Part shown: piece by piece, positions 36,470 to 47,296 of the stretch
How the letters are laid out: every line of letters starts with the position of its first letter
Position numbering within the stretch: position 1 is the first letter of the stretch
DNA from: Collybia mongolica
Taxonomy: Eukaryota; Basidiomycota; Agaricomycetes; Agaricales; Clitocybaceae
Direction: 5' to 3'
Length of the DNA: 64,000 nt
NCBI GenBank assembly: GCA_013420905.1
Contig: JAAXNY010000009.1
Coordinates: forward strand, 62,001 to 126,000
Notes under the pieces: generated by a model
Told to the model about the DNA's origin: nothing
Seen by the model: only the letters and a program-made list of their open reading frames with translations
Databases searched by the model: none
Program-made: the position numbers and the translations under genes

Positions 36470-39400
36470 TTATGAAATATGTACTGGTACCAATGATTTA
36501 CTTCGGTCAATAATTGACCACCTGCCATGGTCCATAATGCGCCTGACTACACATTGCACTTGATCAAGATCGACAAATTCTGTTGACCCCATCTCCCTGT
36601 AGTAGTTCATCTTACATCGGTTGGTTGCTGCGTCTGAGATTTTGACTTGTTTGATGATTGCGTAGATGAGTGAATCAGCTTGGATATCATGTTCAGGAGA
36701 TGCAGGGATTTCTATGATGAGGAAGCGGAGAATTTGACCAAAGAAGTCATGCAGCTCAAACTCTGATGCGCGACACCTATGATGAGCAAATTTGTCAACA
36801 TCGAGTTGATACTGAGGCCCATGTGAATTGGTGTACAAGGAGCAATTAATCCCAAGATGGCTCACCCGAACAAACGACATATCTCGGCTGTTGGTTCTAA
36901 GTGGAACAAGGTCGCGGGCATGCATGGTATTGCCACCCTCCAGGTGACACACTTGGCCATATTGGGCAAATTTAGTGTTCTGGGGTATAAGCTTCCGAAT
37001 GACTGATACAGGCTAATTGAAGCAAGTGGCCAAAGTTGCAGTTAGCATTGTCCAATGGGGACCAGAGAGTGCTTCTAGAGGTCCCTTGCATGGCGTAAGG
37101 CAATGTGACAGGTCTAAAAAATATGATGAGCAAGCAAGCGTGTAAACAAAATCAGAGGCTTGCATGTGGGTAACTTGATATCCTGGGCATGAGAGGGGGG
37201 GGGAGTCACATGAATTTTCTCATGCAGGTCATAGAGGAGGGTTATGTGCTTCAGCTGTGCACAGGAGGTAACGTACTTGTTGATATTTGCATAGGGGAAT
37301 CATTGACTTTTGATGTGACAGAGTATGTCACTGCAGTAGCACTCTGTTGGAAATGCCCAGTAGGCCCACGACGGACCCATATACCTGATTGTTGGTGCAA
37401 TGTGCAAGAGCGCATGAATGGTGAGGGGACACGTAGCTACCCACTGTGGATCATATTGGTAGTATAGCCTGTAGTTTCATCAGACGGCATCTTGTCAGCA
37501 ATGAGATTGACTTACTGTTCATACTCCTCAACCCAACTCTGGAAACCTCTCTCGAGTTTGTCGACTTGTTCGCAGGTGATTTCAAATTCTAAGCAAATTG
37601 TTAATAGGTGAACTAATTTAATAAAGTGTTTATAGTATCAAGTATGTAGAAACCGTCCTTTAAGGAGGGTGGGTGCAATATACAATGTCCAGATTGAATG
37701 TGTTTCAGCAATCATCTGTGCCCTCTTGGATGCAATATTTAGAACCCTAGATCCAAATGATGCTAGGATTGTCCCTCCTGCATTTTTGGTAGCCTCTCCA
37801 ATAGCCTCCCATACTGTTGGCGACAACACATAGCCTTCACCATCGTGGGGAAGGTCCTTGAACTTCCCAGTCCAAAGGTGAATCAGATTCGGAATGAGGT
37901 TAGACCAGATAAGATGCATGAAATCATAAGGGAATGAACCGGGGAAAGAGAGCAAGCTCAGAGTACTGAGCAGTGGTATACCTTTGATGCCATACTTGGT
38001 TGCGAGACATCCAGAATGTGTGTCACTTGTGGCGTATTGGACTTCCTTCACCTGTTCCATGAATTGTACATGATCTCGTAGAGGAAGTTCAGCTGGGTCA
38101 TATTCATCTTGTGGCCCTGGGAAGCCATCACGGCACAATGGAACATAGTGCATTGTTAACTGTGAGGATGGGATGCGGACTCCTTTGATTGTGCACATCC
38201 AACATGGTGAAATCGCATTATGGCCTTTCATGCACATGACCATTGAGATTGCGGGTATATCACCAAAAACCATGATGAGGTACGCATGTAGGAGGAAGAC
38301 AGAGTTGGTGAGTGCATCAAAGGCAGACACACCCATCTCAAGCTGCAATAGTTCCTGGACAGGGGGCCACAAGAATGAATCCATATCATCAGGTTTCTTT
38401 GGCCCAGGGATCGTCCCAAGTGGAATGACATTTGCCTTGAGAAACCACTCTTCGGAAGGGGGGTTATAATTAAACAATATTAATGGCCATGCAGTCTTGG
38501 TACGGTGCTTGAAAGGACCAAAGCCGTCAGTAGATAACCCAAGTGCAATATTGCAAGGATCTGAAAAAAACCACTTTGGGAGCTCTTCATTGCCGATTGT
38601 GATGAAGGTCTCCTGGAGTAACAGGTAATGAGTGCCGTCAAAAATATCAGTTATTTTTGTCGGGTCATGTAGGTGCTTGGACCGGTATTGCATTTTCTTT
38701 GCATAGGAAATACTTGCAAGCATTGCACATAGGCGGGGAATGATAGGGAGGTACTCAAAGTATGAGTATGGTGACCTCCCGTCAGCTTTATAGTGGTCAG
38801 CATTACACTTCGGGCATTTTGTGAGGGATTCATAAGGCCCAGTGTAGCAAATGCATGACAAGGGGCAACAATCATAGTGTACTGGCTGGAAGCCGGAGAG
38901 AAACCAAACGTGTTTCTCTGTGTTCTTCAGGGATTCTCCTGGTGACTGGGTGGATACATAACAAAGTTTGTTGAATGTTATACCGGAGAGGCTGTCTTCA
39001 ACTTTGATAGCATAGAGATGGAGGAGGACTAGGTCACTTTCATCCACCATTTGATCTGTAACTACATATCAGGTATCAGTAGAGGAGTATACATAGAGTG
39101 GACAGACCTAATTGTGAGGCTTCCTTCATGAAGCTCTCACCAAGGAGATCCCATACCGAGACTCCTTCCTGTCCAGACTCCGCACTCAGCATATTGTATT
39201 CATTGCCGTCTCCCAGGAGGTCTTCATCACTGCTGGTGAGATCCTCAATTTCCATATCCTCATCATCCTCCATGTCTTCATCATTCTGTGTGTCCTGGCT
39301 CTCGTCTTCTTTGCTACTCTTGCCACTATCGACTATGAACTGTTGAGTTAGATTGGATCCCCATCTTTCCTGGCTGATTTTGTCAAGGCAGTCTGCAATG

Positions 39401-40879
39401 CAATGGGAACAGCATGGATTTGACAAGCCATATTTGTTGTCATTATAACTATGCGGTGGAATTCCTGGTGCTGGGGGCAGTTCGGAGGTGTAATTATTGG
39501 TTCCAGAAGGACCTGCCTTGCCCATTGGAAAGTCCAGATCATCTTTGAGATCTTCGGGAGTGGTTTGCAATGGGGAACCATCTTTATGGTCATTCCCTTG
39601 TAAATTCACGAGCATAGAGTTCTCGGAATGTGTGACATGATTAAGTGCGGAGTCCTTCCCTAGTGAACGGCGTTGCTGACTAGGAGGGCAGCCAACACTT
39701 CTTGATCTTTTACCACCACCATCCGACTGTGGGAATTCGTCCCTCCTGCACTAGGTTGTCCCTAAACTACCTAACACCTCATCCCTGATCAACATCGCCT
39801 TTCATCAGACCACTCTTTCGGCCTGGGCCACTATCCTTTTATACCATATCCAAATTTTTAACTTATCAGAGCTGATCCTGACTATCTGCAGGGTCATCTC
39901 ATCTTGCCTGTACTGGGGGCTTCACCAATCCGTTTACATCCACCTCATCAACTACCAGGCCACACAAGGACACCACAACTCTAGTACTCTGCTTTGCACA
40001 GATCCTTAGGGAGCGTCACCGCCAACATTTTTGACGATTTATTCATACTTGCTTAACCACTACACCCAAACACAAAAGGAGGAAGGGGTCTGGCCCCCAA
40101 TCAGCTACTATCCCTGCACAGAGCACACCTCTTGGGGAGAATGCCAGTTTATCGACCAATGGTGGGATTTGGTGGCCTCATTTTGAGGGGAGTCATTGCT
40201 TTGGGAGAGCAGTGTGGAACAGGGGGGAAAGTAATAGGGGGATTCAGGAGAGGGGGAGCAGGTTTGAGATATGGGTCATTCATTTAGATTGGACATTTAT
40301 CTTTGACACTGGGGGGGAGTAATGGGTTTCTAGGGCAACCTTAAAATACCAGGAGGGGAGTGGAATGGGGTACCAACATGAAGGGAGGGGACCATGCCCC
40401 GACAAGCGAAGGCAAACCTTTAAGGCATTGGGAGGTTCAGACATGGTACAGTACAATACCGTTGGACTGCAGGTATCCTCAGTCTAGACCCATAATATGA
40501 CCTGGAGAGCAACTTAGTGTACAGCTCCACCCTGATGGCCCATTACAGATTACTTAGTGGTAATAGGTGTTTATGCCCACATGTAGCTGGGTCAAACCCA
40601 CATGTGCTTAATATTATTATATGACCAAAAAAAAAAAAAAAGACTAGGAGGGCAGTGTCCCATAGTCTGCTCTTTCAGTGAATTGCGAGAAAATACCTTC
40701 TTTTTCTTCTCCTGAGAATCGCATTTAATACTCTGTGTCAGGAATGCATTCTGCTCCAGGACTAGCAATGTGAGATATGAAGGCCCCTGGCCTTTCTGGT
40801 GTCGCACTTCAGTTTTGCAATTAACTTGCAAGCCATGACCACATGCACATGGATGTTGGTTTGCACCCATAGTGCACAA
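36470..40879 (-). pseudogene. Tnp2-type (CACTA/En-Spm) transposase gene, split by a LINE insertion
   Basis: Minus-strand transposase of the Tnp2 family, the cut-and-paste enzyme of CACTA-type DNA transposons. First exon: from a start at about 40870-40879 (CACGHGLQVNCKTEV, possible zinc ligands) to 40642, then interrupted by a 950-bp insertion, and continuing in the same frame from 39691 to 39108 through an acidic region. A 46-nt intron leads to the main exon 39061-37638 with HYDCCPLSCICYTG, LGLSTDGFGPFK, GTIPGPKKPDD and GHNAISPCWMCTIKG. Further exons around 37300-37600 show TVHALLHIAPTIRYMGPSW, and 36952-36470 the C-terminal part (DHGRWSIIDRSKSLVP). Apart from the insertion and one TAG near 37013 that may be a splice acceptor, the frame looks intact. 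Matching CACTA termini were not found. Confidence 0.85.
39678..40655 (+). mobile_element. 5'-truncated LINE insertion with poly-A tail and 14-bp target duplication
   Basis: GACTAGGAGGGCAG occurs at 39678-39691 and again at 40642-40655. Between them lie about 950 bp (39692-40641) unrelated to the host gene and ending in an A-run of 15 or more bases. Removing the insert plus one duplication restores the transposase reading frame across the junction. This is the signature of target-primed reverse transcription. The insert has no long open frame and probably contains only the 3' part and 3' UTR of a non-LTR element, in plus orientation. Confidence 0.92.
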
Positions 40880-41198
40880 TCTCTAAGGATCAGACATTAG
40901 CAGGCACTCATTGAAGATGCATACATGAATTGACAGACCAGATCCCAACGTCAAAGTCTCTTTCCACATAGTATTGTCCTTCCTGGCCGATGTTGCCCTC
41001 CTCAATGTGCACCTTGATATTTCTGAAATGGCAGAACATTGCACATCGCACCTGCGGCAACGTTCCTGGGTTTCCTAGCAGTGAATACATTAGCTTTGTT
41101 TTTTTACTTCATTCAATCTTAATCATTCAATGTATTGTACTTAATGTGTATTTTACAATTTCTATATACCTATATACTGACTACTAATGTATTATGAA
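40880..41198. other. Short region between transposase gene and foldback, no gene seen
   Basis: No protein-like frame. It probably belongs to the 5' flank of the Tnp2 element. Confidence 0.45.
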
Positions 41199-41625
41199 AG
41201 GTACTTACTCAAGGGCCAAAGAGGAGGGAGGGCCAGGAGACAATGGTGGTGGTTTGGGACGAAGAGCGAAACCATGCAAAAGTGGGCCACCAGCCAATGA
41301 TACAGCTCGGAATGTTCAGCTGCTGGGTGTACAGTTCCGCACACCCGGGGGCCAAACACATCAATGTTTTGATTGGGGTACTCGGGGCCAAACACATCAA
41401 TGTTTTGGTTTGGGGCACGACCAAAACATTGATGTGTTTGGCCCCCAGGTGTGTGGAACCGTACACTCGGCGGCTGAACATTCCGAGCTGTATCATCAGC
41501 TGGTGGCCCGCTTTCACACAGTTTCGCTCTTCATCCCAAACCACCACCATTGTCTCCTGGCCCCCCCTCCCCTCCCTCCCCTCCCTCCCCTCCCTCCCCT
41601 TTGAACTTCAAGTAAGTACAATCCC
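41199..41625. repeat. Foldback element: ~427 bp of near-palindromic inverted repeat
   Basis: The left arm (41199 to about 41383) and right arm (about 41404 to 41625) are reverse complements along most of their length, from GGTACTTACT at the left end to AAGTAAGTACA at the right. Shared words include GACAATGGTGGTGGTTTGGG and CAGCTCGGAATGTTCAGC. The centre has an extra direct copy of GGCCAAACACATCAATGTTTT. The right arm ends in a CCCTC-rich microsatellite (41564-41601) that mirrors GAGGGAGGG in the left arm. No transposase is encoded. It lies just 5' of the Spt5-like gene. Confidence 0.9.
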
Positions 41626-41757
41626 TTCTGTAGACATAAATAGTATATAGAACATGTAGTAGTACAATGAGCACTGCAATACAAAATAATGATATGGGTG
41701 AATGAAGTTAAAGAAACTAATGTCCCCTCAGGAAACCCCTAGGATGTTGCTGTCAAA

Positions 41758-44364
41758 ATGCCAGGCAAGCCCATGCCAAGGAACGTCCTCGACAAATTAT
41801 GCGGTTTTGTTGATCTTGAAGCTCAAGTGGACAACGAGGAGGAGGAGGAGGAGGAGGGCCTTAGAGACGACCTGGTCAACGGTAAGTTGACTGCCATGTT
41901 TGTTGTCTGGGGGCACATTAACTTTGACATTATAGATTTCATTGATGATCAGATGCACGAACAGCCTGATGATGCGCCAGGGCCGTCAAGTTCCTCAAGG
42001 GTGGATCAACACCACAAAAATGAACACCTTAACAATTTATTGGAAGGAATATTGGAGCAGTCACGCATACGCCAGTCAATGCACAACAATGGCAGTGATT
42101 TTGATAGTGACACGGACTCCCCATCCCGAGGTGACACGGACACCCCATTCCAAGTCGACATGGACTGCCGGCCAACTGATCAAGATTACAGACTACTGAG
42201 GGTTTGCTGCATTGTGAGTACTTAGTCATTGCAATCTGTTATTTCACTGATCTAGTATATTATCTCTAGGTGGGGAAGGAAGAGGATGCTGTCATGTACC
42301 TCCTGGAGAAAGCACTTCCAGACCACAGGATAAGGTCAGTATTCACACAGGACAATATCAAAGGCTGGATCTATATCGAGGCCACAATGAATGTTCACCT
42401 ATCACACCTCCTATATTCGGTCCCCCATATCATTCAGCCTCAGAATGGCTTCTCTGCAGTTGAGATGGATGATTGGACTCACCTGTTGGACATGGAATTC
42501 CACAGAGCATTTCCCTCCATTGGAGATTGGGTCACAGTCCGTCAAGGGCTTTACAAAGGGGATGTGGGATATGTCTTGTCTGTTGAGAACTGGGGGCAAG
42601 TTAGCCTCCTTCTAATCCCCTGTCTTCCTTATTGCAATGCCAGCTCTTTGTCTGGGAAAAGGAAACGCGCTCCCCCCTGCTCTGATCCCACTCAATTCAA
42701 CTGTCAGATGTGGGATGATTTCATGCAGGCCCACCCCAACGCAAGATCCTCAAAGAAAGAGGATGGGACATGTACTGCCTGGGGTTGCTCATTTGAGTTC
42801 TGCCTTGAGTGTAAAAAATTCCACATCCATACAATATCTCTTGCTGCAGTCTCCATGTCAACCAATGTGTTTTATGCATTTTCAATGGCCCCCCACCCCG
42901 AAATTGAACATGCAAAATTCCCTTGCCCCTTGGAGTGGAAATTTTATGAAGGTGAAGAGGTATTCGTCAGGTCTTCGAGAACGTGGGGTATCATCAAAGC
43001 CACAGGGGTACGTTCTGCAGAAATGGATCTTAAGACTGGGGAGGGCAGAAGGATGCTTCCGTGGTCTGACTTGCAGAAGCATGTCGCACCTGGTCACTAT
43101 GCCAAAATATTAAGTGGAGATCTGCAGGGGGAAAGGGGATGGGTGATAGGGGTGGATGAAGAAGAAGTAACTATTGCTGACCGACTTATTGAGGAGGAAG
43201 TAACTCAAGGCTATGTGCTTCAAAACGTCCTAAAGGTAGGTAGATTATCAATACCCTCAATAAACTGCTACTTAACATTCAAACAGCCACACGCAGTCCA
43301 TATCAATTGGATCAAAGTCATTGACCTGCCAATTGTACTTCATGGACAACCATCCGCATCAAGTAGCATGCCTCTAAAGTGTGAGCGAGTGCTGTGGATT
43401 GGCACAGAAGTCATAGTCCAGAAGGCCAGCCACCCAATGAAGGGCTATCGTGCAACTGTCAAGGACGTTCAGCCGCTGCAAAATACATTAAGTGGCCTCA
43501 AACTCACCATCCAATTCATCCACCTCAACCCAGCCCATCCATTTCAAGCTCAAGTTTTGGATTATGACAACATTGTAGAAATATCGTAAGTTATACATAT
43601 TATTCCAATTGGTTGCCATTATTAACATACTTCCCCCAAGTTCTCATCGCAAGCTGTACGATTTCGCCCCCACCAAGAACAAAAATTTCACACCCCTTCC
43701 AGCTCATTTTGTCCAGAACCCACCTATGGAACCCACTGCCACAGTAGCTGGGAGTAGTAGCACCCCCATGCCTGATTTCCACTACTCTACGCCAGCCTGG
43801 AACCCATCATTGCGGACCCCTATTCCATTTTCCTTAGAGGCTGAGCCAGCCCCCCAGAACCCCCACCTCCCCACCTCATTACAGCCACTTGAAAGTCCTT
43901 CCCACCCTCTACTAGATCAACAGCTCATTGATGTAGCATTGAAGGTCTTGGTCAAAGGCTGGGAACATGACAGCAAGGAGCTGGTTGTCTCAATTAAACA
44001 AGTGGATGGACAGTTGTCATTCCAGTACATGCACTACACAATGACAAGGACTGTGCCTCCAGAACAGGTCATCCCGAAACATCCCAACCCAATGCGCAAC
44101 AACAGGTTGCTTGTTGTGATCAAGGGCGACCATTGTGGGAAGTACGCCTGTCAAATACATCATTGGTACGACAACAACCAGCCAATTGTCTTACTAGTGG
44201 TCCTCAATCAGACTAAGGACAGCCATGAGAGTCTTTCTAAGGAATGGTTGGAGCTCAGCCCCAACAATCTGTGTATTGGCCATGAGACAAAGGAACAGAA
44301 AAAATGGAATGACAAACTAATGGCTGGGCTTTGTGAAGAAGCTCGAAAGACTTGCACAAAATAA
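41758..44364 (+). CDS. Spt5-like NGN/KOW protein inside the transposon island
   Basis: Resembles the transcription elongation factor Spt5/NusG. Exons 41758-41881, 41936-42213, 42270-43235, 43287-43585 and 43641-44364; 796 residues. It starts with an acidic stretch (EEEEEEEG, DFIDDQ) as in Spt5. An NGN-like domain follows (EDAVMYLLEKALPDHRIRSV, NIKGWIYIEATMNVHL), then several KOW-like motifs: PSIGDWVTVRQGLYKGDVGY, APGHYAKILSGDLQGERGWV, IVQKASHPMKGYRATVKDV and LLVVIKGDHCGKYACQI. A cysteine-bearing insert (CTAWGCSFEFCLECKKF) after the first KOW is not part of canonical Spt5. The C-terminal heptad-like repeats of true Spt5 are missing. It lies among transposons and is probably a mobile, high-copy Spt5 derivative rather than the essential gene. 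An alternative start further upstream cannot be excluded. Confidence 0.75.
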
Positions 44365-45371
44365 ATAATATATAGGTACTAATGTGCATTTAGTGTAATA
44401 CTGAATACTTTAGGTGTCCTATAATCTTAATGTACATAAATATCTTCATTGCTATTTTTTTGTAATCTCTGTCATTTACCCCCCCATCTATCCCCTTTGT
44501 CTGACTCATGCACACGCTTTGCTCCCTGCCCTGTTTCTTGTTGAAAATTGAAGTTGAATATTGGGTTTATCAGGTGTCCACCTTGAATATGGATGTGGAT
44601 TGTAATATTCTTCTAGACAAACGCACAATGGGGAGTACAATCTTTAACATGTCTTGTAAGTATTACCACATACCTTTTCTCCAGCTGGATGGACAATGCT
44701 GACTTCTGCATCTGCCTTGCTATTGTCAAGGACCAGGTTACCACCTTCTGCATGCAATATCAGCTTCAGCATGAACTCCGATTCAAACTGACACTCACCT
44801 GTTTCCCCAGTCACATTGGCTCTCTGACTTGAGACATCAGAACAGCAAGTTACCCTATTCTCCAGTAAACCAAGTTGATTCTCTGGTGAACAAGGTTCCA
44901 TGAAATTGTTGGTGCTTTCTTGGTCAGACTCTGTTTCAGATTCTGTTGCACTCGCCCCATGATTGCTTGCAGTGCGAGACGGAATTTTAGAGGTAACAGT
45001 AAAGCTGGACTTGAGGTTTGTGTTCATAGTATTCTGAATTTCCTGACTTGTATTGTGGTTTACATATATATTATGATTTTCACTAGTCTACTGGAGTCTC
45101 TACCCATGCTCAGTCAAAGGTCCGAAATTTAGAGCAGTGAGATCCCTTCAGCTCCACAAATTTCCCATTCTAATTTCTATGCTAGTAAACTTATTTTACA
45201 TGAACCTTTCCATCACAAGATCCATGGTTGGAAAGAAAAGTTCCAGTGCTTATGGTAGTAAAATCAGCTGGTGGTCCGTTCCTGTGTCAAAAGCCCCACT
45301 GACAGATCTTAACCTCTATTGAGTCTTTAAAAATACAACTCATTGTTCTTTCTTCCAGTACATTCTTTTCA
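44365..45371. other. Region between Spt5-like and coiled-coil genes
   Basis: A minus-strand open stretch (45027-44644, Ser/Thr/Glu-rich, SATESETESDQESTN) may be an exon of an unknown protein but has no recognisable domain. Confidence 0.3.
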
Positions 45372-46318
45372 ATGGCAAAAACCAAAGTTTCCAAAACCAC
45401 AGTGTCCAAAACCATGGTGTCCAAGACATCAAAGCAAAGTGGCAAGGCCAAACCACCTTTAATGTCCTCAAAAAAGAACACAATAACAGGTAACCGTTTC
45501 TTAATCATCAAGACACTATCACTTATTGCATTTTACTTGAATTAGGGACACAAACAAATGCTCTTGAGGTGAAGTTGAAGAAATTGAAAGGTATTGTCAT
45601 TCTTTCTTGTTCTTTATTCTATACTTTAACATTTTCAGCTGAGAACCATGCCTTGCGCAAAGCTGTAGCTGCAAAGGATGAATCAAAGAAGACAATACCA
45701 CAGCTGCTATGTGGCTCTGCCAGACATGGGTTCAACTTGCAATGCGAGATGGGCCTAGAGGATGACAGGGAATTGTACAAGACACTCTGTGTAAGTTACT
45801 GTATAAGTTATAATGCCTTAATCAACGTTCTGACAATAAATAGTGCTGTGTCCGGAACTTAATCAATGTGGCAGGGCTTGACTGCTCTATTGTATGGCAC
45901 CGCCAGCCCAAGCCTGTTATTGCTTGCATTATTGCAGTGGTAAGATCTCACTCCTTCAATTCCTTCACACTAACGGCACCTCGCAGGCCCAGGAGCACCA
46001 TGACTACTTCAAATTATTTCCCCATGGCTGGGCAATCAAGGAGTTCATCAAATCAAACTTGAAGAACAAGCATGCCTATGCATGTAAACGCGGTTACCTA
46101 CAAACAATCACTGGCTTCAACAACATGCAAACTGGGAGTGACGACAAAGATATTGTAATGAAGGCAAGGAGAACACTGATGATGAGAATTCCGAGGATGA
46201 GGACAGAAAGGACAAGGACAAGGACAAGGACAGAGAGGACAAGGACAAGGACAGAGAGGACCAGAATGAAGAGGAAGGAGAAATTGACTGGGATGGATTG
46301 GAAGACACCGCAGAGTGA
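45372..46318 (+). CDS. Lysine-rich coiled-coil accessory protein of the transposon island
   Basis: Small exons join with standard borders: 45372-45489 (starting MAKTKVSKTTVSK), 45546-45590 (ALEVKLKKLK), 45639-45790 (AENHALRKAVAAKDESKKT, then SARHGFNLQCEMGLEDDREL) and about 45875-45939 (WHRQPKPVIACIIAV). A longer last part from about 45987 carries FPHGWAIKEFIKSNLKNKHA and a repetitive acidic-basic tail (KDKDKDKDREDKDKDRED, encoded by GGACAA repeats) ending GLEDTAE at 46318. A basic N-terminus plus a leucine-heptad segment suggests a dimeric DNA- or RNA-binding protein. I recall similar proteins as a repetitive Agaricomycete family of unknown role. The join near 46160 is uncertain. Confidence 0.5.
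46195..46262. repeat. GGACAA-type hexanucleotide repeat inside coding sequence
   Basis: Repeated GGACAA and GGACAGAGA units encode alternating Lys-Asp and Arg-Glu-Asp residues in the accessory protein. Confidence 0.85.
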
Positions 46319-46429
46319 GATCTTCACAAGTAGAAAAATAATTAGATGAAGGTAGTACAAAGTACCAAATACTTTTGGTTTTGGATGTGAAGAGCTCGAG
46401 AATGATGTGGGTGAACGAAGATGCATCAA

Positions 46430-46745
46430 AGTCAGCTTTAGGTGTGCGGAATGTAAGGTCATTCTTGCTCGTTTTAGGTGCGCGGAATGTAAGGTTGTAT
46501 CCTTGCTGAACTGTGGGGGACTCAGCTTTAGGTGCGCAGAACATAAAGTCGTATTCTTGCTGAAATGCAGGTCTTAGCTTTAGGTGCATGGAACGTAAGG
46601 GTGTATTCTTGCTCATTTTAGGTGTGCAGACTGTAACATTGTATCCTTGCTCGTTTCAGGTGTGTGGACTGTAACATTGTATCCTTGCTTGTTTTAGGTG
46701 TGCAGACCATAATGTTGTATCCTTGCTGAAATGTGGGGGTCTCAG
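46430..46745. repeat. Tandem array of seven ~36/53-bp units
   Basis: Seven units start with TTTAGGTG or TTTCAGGTG, continue with a variable GCGGAATGTAA / GCAGACTGTAA core and end in TATCCTTGCT or TATTCTTGCT. Units 2, 3 and 7 carry an extra ~17-bp tail of the type GAACTGTGGGGGACTCAGC. It lies directly downstream of the accessory gene. Confidence 0.85.
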
Positions 46746-47294
46746 CTTGAGGCTGTCGAGGGGATGCTGAATATGTAAATACAGCTCTCCAATACTAGTA
46801 CTATAATATATGAATTTTTGCATATCAAATTGGATGCTTTTCAGCATCATGTGGGGGAATTTTCCATTGAGAGACAGGTGCATTTCAAGCTTGCAACAGA
46901 TGAAATTTCATTACTAGCTATAGAGGTCTGAAAATGAATGACAAAATTACTATACTAATTGAATGAATGGTTGATGGAAAACATCTGGATCATGGATGAA
47001 TTCAATCTCAGTAAAAGGGATGACTACAAGCAGTATGAACCTGGTGCAAAATTCATCCATTACATTAATGATTTACCTTCACTTTTTGTTGCTCTCAGGC
47101 CTCCAGGAACTTCATGAAATTCACACCAAGGAGACTGTCACTATTTTTGCCATTAAACATATGAAAAACATCATGCAGAATAAATCACAGGGGTATGAAG
47201 TGGGACATAATTTGTGAGGTTTTCATCCATCTTATTCATACCTTATGAAGGGGAAAAACCTCCTTTCTCCACCCTATTTAGTGGTTGATTTTTA
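46746..47294. other. Transposon-island DNA, no clear gene
   Basis: A plus-strand open stretch at 46996-47217 has no recognisable motif. The region ends at the TA target site of the Tc1 element. Confidence 0.45.
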
Positions 47295-47296
47295 TA

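Noticed and set aside
41194..41650. Several overlapping frames of 100-136 codons on both strands
   Set aside because: They arise from the two arms of the foldback, which read alike on both strands.
46094..46616. Minus-strand frames rich in Leu, Ser or Cys
   Set aside because: Antisense of the GGACAA repeat and of the tandem array; low complexity only.
46430..46745. CRISPR-like array
   Set aside because: Units are contiguous diverged tandem repeats without unique spacers, and the genome is eukaryotic.
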